Shown here piece after piece: positions 38,120-47,414 of a stretch of 64,000 nucleotides of DNA; within the stretch, counting starts at the first letter, position 1, and each line of letters opens with the position of its first letter. The notes beneath the pieces were generated by a model. The model was not told where the DNA came from and made no database searches. It saw nothing but the letters and a program-made list of their open reading frames with translations. The DNA comes from Magnetospirillum sp. SS-4 (lineage in GTDB: Bacteria; Pseudomonadota; Alphaproteobacteria; Rhodospirillales; Magnetospirillaceae), in NCBI RefSeq assembly GCF_902729425.1, contig NZ_CACVCH010000125.1, positions 115,585-179,584 of the forward strand, read 5' to 3'. Position numbers and translations under genes: made by a program.

Positions 38120-41086
38120 TCAGTAGTATTGCCGGATGTAGTCGTAGGCCTGCTCGAATAGCTCGGTGTCCTGGTGAAGCTGGTATTTGAGCAGGCTTTT
38201 GCGCAGGGCCTTCCTGACCTCGCGCTCGCCGGCGGCGGTCTGCTGCCAGCCGGGGAAGCGCACCAGGCGGACGATCTCGTCGATATCGGCAACGATACGC
38301 TCGACCACCACCGGGGTCTTTTCCGTCCGGACCTGCTGGAACAGCTCGGTCAGTGCCGCCTTGCCGCGATCCTCGTCTTCCTCGGGTGGGGTATCCTTTT
38401 CGGTGGCCACCAATTCACGGGCCAGGTCGAGCAAGTTCTTCAGGAACTCGACGCTGTTGAGCAATCCTTTCTCGTGGCGGTCCTTCAGGGCTTCGAGCCG
38501 CTCGGACAGCCGCTTATAGCGCGGATTGCCCATATGCTTGCGCAACCGAGCCGTCACCTTGGCCTCGAATTCCTTCACCCGCTTCTTCGGGTCGGGCGAG
38601 CCCATGACGGCTTCCAGCAGCTCGGCATCCAGGACCAGTGTATCGAGGTCATCGCGGATGGCATCCACATGGATGTTCTGGTGGATCAGCTCGATGGTCT
38701 TGGCGCCAAGCGCATGCCAGATCAGCTTTCCGGTGCCGCTGGTCGGCTGAACCGAGATGTAGACTTGGGTCAGCCAGCGGTAATCGGCCTCGAACGCCGC
38801 CAGCATGGGATCGGGCGAGATGGCTTCCCACAGCTTGCCCAGCACCGAGTATTCCGCGGCAAAGGCATCACGGACATCGTTGTTGGGCAGGCAGTCCTGC
38901 GCGGCCATCAGGCCCTCATAGCCAGTTTGGGTCCGGTCCACGCCGGGGAAGAAGGCAAGGCACTTCTGCATGGCCTCGGGCAGCTGGTCGCGGAGCCCGC
39001 GGATATTGTCCACGACCTTGGCAAAGCCGGTTTCGTCGAATTCCAGGGCCTTGGCCACGTCGTCGAATACCCCGAGATAATCGACGATCAACCCGTGGGT
39101 CTTTTGGTTGCCATAGGTTCGGTTTGTGCGGCAGATGGCTTGGAGCAAGGTGTGATCGCGCAGCGGCTTATCCAGGTACATGGCCTGGAGGATGGGCGCA
39201 TCAAAGCCGGTCAGCAGCTTGGCGGTGACGATCAGGATCTGGAGGGGATCATTGGGGTCGCGGAAGCGGTCGAGGAGCTTTTCCTCCTCATCGCGGGACC
39301 GGTCATAGGGTTTGAACCGCTCCTCCTTACCGGTGACCGAAATCACCACCTCGCTGGCCTCGGGCGGCAGAAGCCGATCAAGCGCCTCCTTGTAAAGCAG
39401 GCAACATTCCCGATCGAAGGTGACGACCATGCCCTTGAAGCCGTTGGGGGCGACGGTGTCCAGGAAATGCCGGGTGATATCGGCGCAGATCCGCTCAACC
39501 CGCTCGGGCGCCTTGACCAGCACCGCCATCTTCGAAGCGGTTTTGCCGAGATTGTCGCGGTCCAGATCGGACAGGTCGCCGGTCAGGGTCTGGAACGCCT
39601 GGTCGATGGCGGCCTTGTCGATGCGCAGATCCAGCAGGCGCGGCTCGAAATGCAGCTCCAGGGTGGCGCCGTCCCGGACCGATTCCTCGAAGCCATAGCG
39701 GCTCATATAGCCGCGCTCATCCTCGGGCGCGCCGAAGGCATAATAGGTATTGCGGTCGCGGCGGTTGATGGGCGTGCCGGTCAGGCCGAACAGGAACGCA
39801 TTGGGTAGCGCCGTGCGCATCTTGATGCCCAGATTGCCTTCCTGGGTGCGGTGGGCCTCGTCCACCAGGGCAATGATATTATCCCGCTCGTTCAAAACCC
39901 CCTCGGCATCCTCGAACTTGAAGATGGTGGTGATGATGATCTTGCGGGTGCCCTGGACCAGCAGCCGGGTCAGGTCCTCGCAGCTCTCGGCCTTGACCAG
40001 ATTGGGGACGTCGGAGGCGTGGAATGTGGAGCTGATCTGGGCATCCAGGTCGATGCGGTCCACCACGATGATGACCGTGGGATTGCCCAGCTGGGGCTGA
40101 TACCGCAGCTTTTGCGCGGCAAAGACCATCAGCAGCGATTTGCCCGAGCCTTGGAAATGCCAGATCAGCCCCTTGCGCGGCGCGCCGGCCAGGACCCGCT
40201 GCACGATCAGGTTGACCGCCTCGTATTGCTGATAGCGGCAGACCACCTTGATGCGGCGCTTTTTGGAATCCGTGGCGAACAGGGTGAAGTTGGCGAGGAT
40301 ATCGAGCAGCACGGCCGGGCGCAGCAGCCCGTTCACCGCCGCCTTCACGCCGGCCAGGGTGCCCGGTGCCGTCTCGTCGTCACCGCGCCACGGCCCCCAC
40401 AGCTCGACCGGCATGCGGATCGAGCCGTATTTCAGCTCCTTGCCCTCGGTGGCGACGCTGAAGACGTTGGCGACAAACAGCTCAGGGACGTTGGGTTCGT
40501 AATCCCTGTGGACCTGCAGGGCGCCGTCCAGCCAGCTGACCGCGTGGCGCACCGGGGTCTTGGCCTCGATCAGCACCAGCGGCAAGCCGTTGACCAGCAG
40601 CACCAGATCGGCACGCCGTTCGGCGGGCCCGGCGCGGAAGGTAAACTGGCTGGTGACGACGAAGTGGTTGTTCTCGATATCCTCGAAATCCATCAGCCGC
40701 ACGGTGGTGTGCTGATGATTGGGCCCGAACGGCATGGAACGGTCGCCGCGCAACCAGGCGGTCAGCTCCTCATTGGCCTTGATCAGCCCGTCTGAGCGCA
40801 CCGACAGCACGATGGCGCGCAGCTTGTACAGCACCTCGTCGGCACGGTCGGGGATCGCAGCAATCTCGGGATTGAGGCGGATCAGCGCGTCGCGGACCCA
40901 GGCCTCGACCATGACCTCCTGCGGCTGGCGGGGAACATGGGCCGGCGCCAGATAATGCCAACCTAGCCCGGCGATCCTGCCGCCAGAGCGGGCCAGACCG
41001 GGCTCGGCGGCGGTGTGGGGAAGAACCTTGCCGCAGAGTAGGTCGCGGATGAGGTTCTCGACGGAATTGGCTTCGGTGAAGGTCAT
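38120..41086 (-). CDS. hsdR: Type I restriction endonuclease subunit R
   Basis: 988 residues. N-terminal PD-(D/E)XK-type nuclease: RRADLVLLVNGLPLVLIEAK. Helicase motifs: Walker A in FQGSGKSLLM, DEAH box in IALVDEAHRTQ, motif III LTGTPINR, then motifs IV-VI (QILIVTAKLLTGFDAP; LLQAICRTNRTYG). The C-terminal helical part contacts HsdM. It needs the M2S complex to translocate and cut unmodified DNA. All its catalytic motifs appear intact, while the partner hsdM is damaged. It follows hsdS by 11 bases on the minus strand. Confidence 0.95.
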   Translation of the reverse strand: MTFTEANSVENLIRDLLCGKVLPHTAAEPGLARSGGRIAGLGWHYLAPAHVPRQPQEVMVEAWVRDALIRLNPEIAAIPDRADEVLYKLRAIVLSVRSDGLIKANEELTAWLRGDRSMPFGPNHQHTTVRLMDFEDIENNHFVVTSQFTFRAGPAERRADLVLLVNGLPLVLIEAKTPVRHAVSWLDGALQVHRDYEPNVPELFVANVFSVATEGKELKYGSIRMPVELWGPWRGDDETAPGTLAGVKAAVNGLLRPAVLLDILANFTLFATDSKKRRIKVVCRYQQYEAVNLIVQRVLAGAPRKGLIWHFQGSGKSLLMVFAAQKLRYQPQLGNPTVIIVVDRIDLDAQISSTFHASDVPNLVKAESCEDLTRLLVQGTRKIIITTIFKFEDAEGVLNERDNIIALVDEAHRTQEGNLGIKMRTALPNAFLFGLTGTPINRRDRNTYYAFGAPEDERGYMSRYGFEESVRDGATLELHFEPRLLDLRIDKAAIDQAFQTLTGDLSDLDRDNLGKTASKMAVLVKAPERVERICADITRHFLDTVAPNGFKGMVVTFDRECCLLYKEALDRLLPPEASEVVISVTGKEERFKPYDRSRDEEEKLLDRFRDPNDPLQILIVTAKLLTGFDAPILQAMYLDKPLRDHTLLQAICRTNRTYGNQKTHGLIVDYLGVFDDVAKALEFDETGFAKVVDNIRGLRDQLPEAMQKCLAFFPGVDRTQTGYEGLMAAQDCLPNNDVRDAFAAEYSVLGKLWEAISPDPMLAAFEADYRWLTQVYISVQPTSGTGKLIWHALGAKTIELIHQNIHVDAIRDDLDTLVLDAELLEAVMGSPDPKKRVKEFEAKVTARLRKHMGNPRYKRLSERLEALKDRHEKGLLNSVEFLKNLLDLARELVATEKDTPPEEDEDRGKAALTELFQQVRTEKTPVVVERIVADIDEIVRLVRFPGWQQTAAGEREVRKALRKSLLKYQLHQDTELFEQAYDYIRQYY

Positions 41087-41097
41087 AGCGTCCCCCT

Positions 41098-42198
41098 TCA
41101 GAGCGCCCCATTAAGCACGCATTGGTGGAGCGCCTCAATGGCCCCAAGCCTTTCCTGCAACTTCCTTCGCGTACCTTCTATTTCATGCAGCGCCTCAAGC
41201 AGTTTGCGCTGCTGGTCAAGGGGAGGAAGCGGGATTGGAGTAGCATGTACGATCTTTTGCGTGATCAGTGGCAGATACTCACCAAGCTTGCCCCTATTCA
41301 AGCATCGTCCACGCAACACCAAGGCAAGATATCGCACGTCAATGCAATCATCCAGGGATACAGGATAAAGCGCGTTATCAGTGATCCAAGCTGGGCCATC
41401 GGTCATTCGCGTCACGCCACACAACTGCCCGACTCTTCCGATGACCACCGTTTCTTGAACGACACCGGCAAGAGGTTTGGACGTGTACCCAGCGAGACCG
41501 TTGCCGCCATATACGGGGATTTGCGCGTCCGGGGACGGGGCTTGCGGCAATGATGTTACCGCTATGCTTTTGCCGCTGGTGAATTTGCAAACATCTCCTA
41601 CCTTTATCTGCGCCTCAATTGGGGTGGCCTCTACAGTATTCCTGCAAAATGCCTCAGCAAGGAAATTCGCCGCTATAATTGCATCTATATATTTTTCGCG
41701 TATAGAGGCGATTCTATCCAAATGCCCAGCTACCAGAAGTTGCTCCTCCCATGGCGGCAGCAAAAACTCATGCTCGGCAAGGCTTGACCAGTTGGTCCGT
41801 GGTGAAAGCGATCCAGCCGAGGTGCCCACCGCATGGTCGAAGAAGGCATCCGTCTGGCAGAGGAATGGCAGCAGGTCCGGGAGCAACCGACTCGGGTCGG
41901 CGCTTTCGAACACGTAGATATCGCCGGAGCAGACGGCATCGAAATCGGCGACCGCCACCTTGCGCTGATAGGCGCGGCGCTTGCCGAACAGCACCTGCCC
42001 AGGGCGCACCCGCGTGGTGAAGGTAGTGCCGTCGGCAACATCGCCCCAGGACCGCACCCGCAGGTCGCCGGGGTCAAGATGTTCCAGCCCGATATAGCGT
42101 TCGATCCCTGCGGCGATCGGGTCCGCGCAGCGCTCCTTGCTCAGGCGCACCACCTCGCCGAATTTCACCCGCTGCCATCCTGGCTTCAGCTCAGCCAT
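41098..42198 (-). CDS. hsdS: Type I restriction system specificity subunit S
   Basis: 366 residues from ATG 42198, which overlaps the hsdM stop (ATGGCTGA). Two target-recognition domains are recognisable, each ending in a conserved helix: TRD1 from GWQRVKFGEVVRL to PPWEEQLLVAGHLDRI, TRD2 from IKVGDVCKFTSGKSI to PPLDQQRKLLEALHEIE. It sets the DNA sequence specificity of methylation and restriction. Both halves are of normal length with no frameshift. The bipartite target cannot be predicted from sequence alone. Confidence 0.93.
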   Translation of the reverse strand: MAELKPGWQRVKFGEVVRLSKERCADPIAAGIERYIGLEHLDPGDLRVRSWGDVADGTTFTTRVRPGQVLFGKRRAYQRKVAVADFDAVCSGDIYVFESADPSRLLPDLLPFLCQTDAFFDHAVGTSAGSLSPRTNWSSLAEHEFLLPPWEEQLLVAGHLDRIASIREKYIDAIIAANFLAEAFCRNTVEATPIEAQIKVGDVCKFTSGKSIAVTSLPQAPSPDAQIPVYGGNGLAGYTSKPLAGVVQETVVIGRVGQLCGVTRMTDGPAWITDNALYPVSLDDCIDVRYLALVLRGRCLNRGKLGEYLPLITQKIVHATPIPLPPLDQQRKLLEALHEIEGTRRKLQERLGAIEALHQCVLNGAL

Positions 42199-43489
42199 TG
42201 GCCGCCTCCACCGTGTCGTCGCCGACCAGCCCATCCAACATGTCCACCACGGCATCCATCTCGATCCAGAAGCTGCGGCCGGTGCTTTCCCATTCCGCCC
42301 AGGCTTCTGTCAGACTCTTCGCCCCCTGCCCCGCTGCCGAGGCACCAGCGGTCGGACGCTTGACATAAAGTGGGATGGACAGGCTCCAGCCCTGGGCCGC
42401 GATCTCGTCGATGGTGACCAAGGCGGCGAAGCCGGGTTCAGGGGCAAAGGCGGCATAGGTGGCTTCGATCCGGGTCTGGTGCTCCGGTTTCAGGAAGCTG
42501 ACGGCGCGTTCGCGGGCAACTTCGTTGACCGCATCAATCAACAGCACCTTGCCGTGCCGCTCGGAGGGCTTATTGGTGCGGCAGAAGACGACGCAGGCCT
42601 CCATGGGGGAGTTGTAGAACAGGTTTGGCCCCAGCCCCAGAACGCATTCCACCAGATCGGCCTCCACCAGCTTGCGCCGCAATTCGGCCTCTTCCTTGCG
42701 GAACAGCACGCCGTGGGGAAACAGAATGGCGCAGCGGCCGGTCTTGGAATCCAGGCTCTTGAGGATGTGCTGGAAAAAGGCGTAATCGGCGCGGCCCTGG
42801 GGCGGGGTGCCCAGGAAGTTGCGGCCCCAGGCATCGCTGCTCCAGGCCTCGCGGTTCCATTGTTTGATGGAATAGGGCGGGTTGGCCAGGACTACGTCGA
42901 AGGTCTTCAGGCGATCTCGATCGGTATCCACCATGAGGCGCACCACGCTGCGCGGGGTGTAGAACTCGCCGGCTTTCTTGTTGGTTGAATCGGCGAATTG
43001 CTTGATGAGGTATTCATAGGCGTCGCCGATCACATCGGACGCCACCCGCTCGTTGCCCAGGGGCAGAGCCGAGAAGTGCTCGATCAGGTCCTTCAGCAAC
43101 TCGTCGGGCAGGCGGTCCTTGTTGGTCCACTGGGCGTCGCCAAAGACACCATACAGGTGCTTCTGGTTGGCGGCCTTGATCCCCCGCATGGCATTGGCCA
43201 GCGCATTGCCCACATTCCGCGGGGCCTCGCGCACGTCTTGCCAATGGCAGCCGTCCGGGACCTGAAAGCGATGCTCGTCGGCAAAATCCGCGCCGTACTC
43301 ACCCAGCATGGCGGCGTGCTCTTCATCCCAGACATCACAGACGCGCTTGAAGAACAGCAGCGGCAGGATGTAGCTCTTCCAGTCGGTGCGATCAACCGGA
43401 CTGCCACGCAGGATATTGGCCGCCTCCCACAGATGGGATTCGAGCTCGGGCAGGGTGACGGGGGGTAGGCTGGCGGATGGGTCAGTCAT
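42191..43489 (-). CDS. hsdM: Type I methyltransferase subunit M lacking the AdoMet motif
   Basis: 432 residues from ATG 43489 (ATG at 43504 and GTG/ATG at 43510 are alternatives). The N-terminal helical domain is normal (LESHLWEAANILRGSPVD; ILPLLFFKRVCDVWDEE; GEFYTPRSVVRLM). The catalytic domain resumes at DRLKTFDVVLANPPYSIKQW (motif IV NPPY). About 80 residues that normally lie between, including motif I DPACGTGG, are missing in frame; only VDTDR remains. Family members are usually about 500-520 residues. Without motif I it should not bind AdoMet, so DNA methylation is expected to be lost, unless the sequence is misassembled at 42908-42936. Confidence 0.9.
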   Translation of the reverse strand: MTDPSASLPPVTLPELESHLWEAANILRGSPVDRTDWKSYILPLLFFKRVCDVWDEEHAAMLGEYGADFADEHRFQVPDGCHWQDVREAPRNVGNALANAMRGIKAANQKHLYGVFGDAQWTNKDRLPDELLKDLIEHFSALPLGNERVASDVIGDAYEYLIKQFADSTNKKAGEFYTPRSVVRLMVDTDRDRLKTFDVVLANPPYSIKQWNREAWSSDAWGRNFLGTPPQGRADYAFFQHILKSLDSKTGRCAILFPHGVLFRKEEAELRRKLVEADLVECVLGLGPNLFYNSPMEACVVFCRTNKPSERHGKVLLIDAVNEVARERAVSFLKPEHQTRIEATYAAFAPEPGFAALVTIDEIAAQGWSLSIPLYVKRPTAGASAAGQGAKSLTEAWAEWESTGRSFWIEMDAVVDMLDGLVGDDTVEAANG

Positions 43490-43531
43490 TATGGTGCCGT
43501 TCATCCTCACAGATCATCTTTGCCCATTGCG

Positions 43532-45319
43532 TCATAACAGACCCGCCACCGACCAAAGATCGCTCGCCAGTTGAGATTGCTCAGCCCTCAGCGTATCAAT
43601 CTCTTGCTGCAATTTTGCTTCCTGCGCAAGAGCCTCCGTGGCCTTTTGCGCCATCGTATGATCTGGCACAAGAATCGGGAGACGCATTAGCTCGCTTAGC
43701 CGGATCAGTTGAATTGACGCGCCGGACACGATTCCGCTCAGCAATTCCTGTCCGATGGATGATCGAAGTTGCACTGCCAGTGCTGGCGCGGTGACGACAG
43801 AGTCCTTGGCGACACGCAGGATCGTCGCCGATTGACCCACAACCCAGCCCCCAGGGCCGGGAGGGGGGGCATCTGGCGGGACAATCCCAACCTTTCCCAC
43901 ACTTCCCTTGATGATCAGAACAATGTCGAGGGGGCGCAGAAACTGCTGCGCGTTCTTAGAAGCAGTAGTGGCCTCAACCTTGACGGTTCGCCCTGGCCTC
44001 GTGATGTAGCCAAAGCTGGGCAGATCGGCGGCCCCAACTTCGAACACGTCGACTGCATCGTCCTCGACCGAGGTCGTCTGCATTGGCCGATAGGTGGATG
44101 CGACATCGCCGAGCAGGACCGTGTGTTCTCGGGTAAGCAGGGTCTGAAGATGCTTCTTGATATCGGGGAGCACATACCGCCCGACTTGTAATTGGGCGTC
44201 ATTCGCAAGCACGTCCGATATGGGGACGATGGCGGAATCTGCGGACATTGCCGAGGTCAGCACCGCTTCGACAAGAGCCCCAACATTGCAAATGCGCGAC
44301 CTGGCCTTGGAAATCGGCTCGCGAAAGCGCGGTGTGTCGGCGTTAATGAACTTGATCTGCTCATGACCGCCGGCGGGGTCGAGCACCAGGATAGCCAGAG
44401 GAATGCTCGTCATGTTCAGCAACCCTCCCGGCAAGGCAATAACCGCCTGCACGATGCCCCGGCGCACCAGGTCTTGCCGCAGGGCGAATTCGGACCCCGG
44501 ACTGAATAAGAGGCTGTTGGGCGCAGCAAGCACCACTCGCCGCCGCGCTTGGCAAAGTAGATGCCTCGTTGCGAGAACCGCGACCGACTGGGTCCGTTCG
44601 GGAAAGCGGTCGAACCAATCGCGATCGACAACGTCCAGCTCATAGCGTTGGCCCAGCGGCGGAAACGCGATGGCGCAGTCGAACTGTATTGGCTTGCCCC
44701 CCTCAATTGCCGATGGAGAGCTGATGGGGTCGCCTTTTGAAACATGAAATGGCTTATCCGCCAGAAGGCTGATCAAGGCAGCAATGGTAGGGGGCTGAGG
44801 TGTTTCGAGATACGCCTGTGCGTCCCGCCGTGCCACCCGGGTTGCCAATTGCCCCCCATGGTCCCAAGGCGTATAGGCGCTTTCGCCCGCGCAGGGATCA
44901 GCCAAGCCAATCATCAAATCGGCCAGTTCTGCCGGTAATGCGAACCCACCCGTCGTCCATGGCTCGGCTATGACGATGGCATCAGATGCGTCTAAGTCCA
45001 CCAGCACACCGGCTTCGGTCATGCGCAGGGCCAATTCGAGGGTCGGCCGAAGCGAGGCTGCGCTTAATTCACCAAGCTGCTGCGCGCCGGAAAAGGCCGG
45101 CCCCATCAGTTCGCCCTCTTGGCCAAGCCGCATCAGGACGTCGATTGCGCGCCCCGACTCTTCAAGCATCCGTGCACTGAGGCAAAGGGGCTCCGGAAGG
45201 CGTTTTGTGGACGACAGCTTTGCCCAGGCCAAAATTTGGAGGGAAAGCCTGAATGCATCCGGCATCGTCAGCGATGTCCGCAAGCTGTCGCATATCTGAA
45301 AGATCGCTTTGTCGAGCAT
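43532..45319 (-). CDS. Divergent HsdM-HsdS-like fusion with degenerate methylase motifs
   Basis: 595 residues. The N-terminal two thirds follow the HsdM plan: ALPAELADLMIGL aligns with the TPRELVRLMV segment, and then the motif I position reads AYTPWDHGGQL where active enzymes have YDPACGSGGML. The motif IV position reads CAIAFPPLG instead of ANPPF. Later VVLAAPNSLLFS and GGLLNMTSIPLAILVL keep the fold. The C-terminal 200 residues look like a target-recognition domain (FLRPLDIVLIIKGSVGKVGIV; GGWVVGQSATILR) with a final coiled coil (QEIDTLRAEQSQLASDL). It is likely DNA-binding but catalytically dead. It is the second gene of the hsd operon. The family name is unknown to me. Confidence 0.7.
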   Translation of the reverse strand: MLDKAIFQICDSLRTSLTMPDAFRLSLQILAWAKLSSTKRLPEPLCLSARMLEESGRAIDVLMRLGQEGELMGPAFSGAQQLGELSAASLRPTLELALRMTEAGVLVDLDASDAIVIAEPWTTGGFALPAELADLMIGLADPCAGESAYTPWDHGGQLATRVARRDAQAYLETPQPPTIAALISLLADKPFHVSKGDPISSPSAIEGGKPIQFDCAIAFPPLGQRYELDVVDRDWFDRFPERTQSVAVLATRHLLCQARRRVVLAAPNSLLFSPGSEFALRQDLVRRGIVQAVIALPGGLLNMTSIPLAILVLDPAGGHEQIKFINADTPRFREPISKARSRICNVGALVEAVLTSAMSADSAIVPISDVLANDAQLQVGRYVLPDIKKHLQTLLTREHTVLLGDVASTYRPMQTTSVEDDAVDVFEVGAADLPSFGYITRPGRTVKVEATTASKNAQQFLRPLDIVLIIKGSVGKVGIVPPDAPPPGPGGWVVGQSATILRVAKDSVVTAPALAVQLRSSIGQELLSGIVSGASIQLIRLSELMRLPILVPDHTMAQKATEALAQEAKLQQEIDTLRAEQSQLASDLWSVAGLL

Positions 45320-45332
45320 GATGATTCGAACC

Positions 45333-45581
45333 TCAGCGAGGGCAGTTGTAAGCGGTGATCAGCGCGTCGCCGTCAGCAACGACGGTAACGCCGCCTTTAT
45401 CGATGATCTTTTTCAAGACCCGCATTTCATCTTCAATGGCACTCAGCCTCCGGGCGGCCTCTTTCCGGCCCAGAATGAATTTGTCCTGGGTCACGGTCCC
45501 GTAATCCAGGACGATCCGGACCATGTCGGCGCTGACGCCGCGCTGGGACATCCGATGTTGAAAATGTTTGGTTGCCTGCAT
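45333..45581 (-). CDS. DUF4258-family small protein, first gene of the hsd operon
   Basis: 82 residues from ATG 45581 (AGGGG site); a longer frame to 45635 is less likely. HFQHRMSQRGVSADMVRIVLDYG is the DUF4258 signature, a small RelE-like fold seen in possible toxin or RNA-binding proteins. It is 13 bases upstream of the methylase-like gene, so it leads the operon. It has no partner antitoxin nearby on the same strand. A role as a controller or toxin tied to the RM genes is speculation. Confidence 0.7.
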   Translation of the reverse strand: MQATKHFQHRMSQRGVSADMVRIVLDYGTVTQDKFILGRKEAARRLSAIEDEMRVLKKIIDKGGVTVVADGDALITAYNCPR

Positions 45582-45766
45582 GATGGCTCGCCCCTCGTTA
45601 CCCAGAACAATAAGCGAGATAGAAAAAACCGTCAACAGGTAATTGATACTTTTTTGTGGCGTCGATACCCTCCCCGTTAAAGCTATTGAAATTATCGCAT
45701 TCTGTTGGCCAATACGAAATCATCAGGTTACAATAATCGAATTTTACGGAACGCGAAGATACCATT

Positions 45767-46111
45767 ATGCCAACCCCACACCACCCATCCATCGCCGTTC
45801 GCCGGACGCTTCGTAAGCTTGGCCAGGATATCCGGGATGCACGGCGACGGCGGGGATTGCCGGCCGAGATCGTGGCCGAGCGGGCTTTCACCAGCCGCCC
45901 GACCTTGCGTCGGATCGAGGCGGGCGACCACGGCGTGGGCATCGGTATCTATGCCGCCGTGCTTCAGGCCTTGGGTCTGCTCGACGGGCTGGGAGAGTTG
46001 GCCGATCCGGGCAAGGATTCCGTCGGGCTTGCTCTCGCTTCGGAACAATTGCCGGAACGGGTTCGATTGCGCCGCCCCCGCAAGGTGGAGGAGTCCGACG
46101 ATGGCCGATGA
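45767..46111 (+). CDS. HipB-like Cro/C1 antitoxin and repressor
   Basis: 114 residues. Helix-turn-helix core: LGQDIRDARRRRGLPAEIVAERAFTSRPTLRRIEAG. The C-terminal tail is Arg-rich. Its last 11 bases overlap the hipA start. HipB normally binds HipA and represses the shared operon. The start ATG at 45767 has few alternatives. The upstream A+T-rich stretch 45640-45760 probably holds the promoter and operator. Confidence 0.85.
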   Translation: MPTPHHPSIAVRRTLRKLGQDIRDARRRRGLPAEIVAERAFTSRPTLRRIEAGDHGVGIGIYAAVLQALGLLDGLGELADPGKDSVGLALASEQLPERVRLRRPRKVEESDDGR

Positions 46112-47351
46112 CATCGAGGTGCATATCGATTTTGCCCTGGGCATGAAGCGGGTGGGGACGCTGCGTCGCCAGCCCCGGCGCGGCGGCGAGGCCACCAGCT
46201 TCGAATACCATCCTGATTGGCTGGGTGACTCGACGCGATTCTCGCTGGAACCGGCCCTGACCCTGAACCGCGGGGCCTTTGCCCCGGCTGAGGGCTTCCA
46301 GATCTTCGGCTCCATCGGCGATTCGGCGCCGGACACCTGGGGACGGCGCTTGATGCAGCGTGCCGAGCGACGGCGTGCCGACCGCGAAGGGCGGGCGGTG
46401 CGGACGCTGATGGAGGCGGACTATCTGCTTGGCGTCGCCGATGTTTCCCGCTTGGGTGCCTTGAGATTCCGTCTTGCCGGCGAGAATCAGTTCCAGGCGC
46501 AGACATCGACGGGCGTGCCGAGTCTGATCGAGTTGGGACGCCTGCTTCAGGTTACAGAGCGCATTCTGCGAGACGAGGAGAGTGACGAGGATCTGCAATT
46601 AATTTTCGCGCCGGGGTCATCGCTGGGTGGGGCACGGCCAAAAGCCTCGGTTATCGACCAGCATGGCCGGCTGGCCATCGCCAAATTTCCCAAGGAAACC
46701 GACGATTATAGCGTTGAGCTCTGGGAGGCCGTGGCTCTGCGACTTGCTGCCGGTGCCGGCATTCGCACCCCGGAGCATGAACTGATCCGGGTGGCGGACA
46801 AGCCCGTCCTGTTGTCCCGGCGCTTCGATCGCGTGGGTGGAGCCCGTGTTCCTTTCCTTTCGGCCCTGTCCATGATGGGTCTGAAAGATGGTGATCACGG
46901 CAGCTACCCCGAACTGGTCGATGTTCTGACACAATACGGGGCTGGGGCTGCGCGGGATGCTCACGAACTCTATCGGCGCATGATTTTCAACATTCTGATC
47001 TCCAACGTCGATGATCATCTGCGCAATCACGGTTTCCTATGGGCAGGGCAGGCTGGTTGGACGTTGTCTCCCGCCTACGATCTGAACCCGACTCCGACCG
47101 ATATGCGCCGACGCATACTGACCACCAATATCACCCTGGACGAAGGAACCTGCGACCTTGAGCTGGCGCTATCGGTTGCGGGCTACTTCGGCCTGGGGAT
47201 GGCTGCCGCGAAGGCCATCGTGAAAGAGGTGGCGGCGTCAACCGCGACCTGGCGGGACGTTGCCGCCGCACTGGGGGCACGATCGACTGAGATCAGGCGG
47301 ATGGAAAGCGCCTTCGATCACGATGATCTTGCCGGAGCCTTGGCATTGTAA
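46101..47351 (+). CDS. HipA-family serine/threonine kinase toxin
   Basis: 416 residues. Kinase features of HipA: the ATP loop SSLGGARPKAS, the Lys in IAKFPK, the catalytic loop FNILISNVDDHLRNHGF and the metal site LSPAYDLNP. HipA toxins phosphorylate aminoacyl-tRNA synthetases such as GltX, stopping translation and giving persistence. Overlap with hipB (ATGGCCGATGA) couples the pair. Here the pair probably stabilises the element, and its hosts' tRNA-synthetase target may be gltX, which is inference. Confidence 0.88.
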   Translation: MADDIEVHIDFALGMKRVGTLRRQPRRGGEATSFEYHPDWLGDSTRFSLEPALTLNRGAFAPAEGFQIFGSIGDSAPDTWGRRLMQRAERRRADREGRAVRTLMEADYLLGVADVSRLGALRFRLAGENQFQAQTSTGVPSLIELGRLLQVTERILRDEESDEDLQLIFAPGSSLGGARPKASVIDQHGRLAIAKFPKETDDYSVELWEAVALRLAAGAGIRTPEHELIRVADKPVLLSRRFDRVGGARVPFLSALSMMGLKDGDHGSYPELVDVLTQYGAGAARDAHELYRRMIFNILISNVDDHLRNHGFLWAGQAGWTLSPAYDLNPTPTDMRRRILTTNITLDEGTCDLELALSVAGYFGLGMAAAKAIVKEVAASTATWRDVAAALGARSTEIRRMESAFDHDDLAGALAL

Positions 47352-47414
47352 GTCGATCTCGGCTGCCGGGTGTGCCGATGCATTCGCTCTCGAAGTGGGT
47401 CCCCCTGCGGTTTA

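Noticed and set aside
45705..47351. 548-residue frame starting upstream of hipB
   Set aside because: hipA starts at 46101; the upstream part overlaps hipB in another frame.
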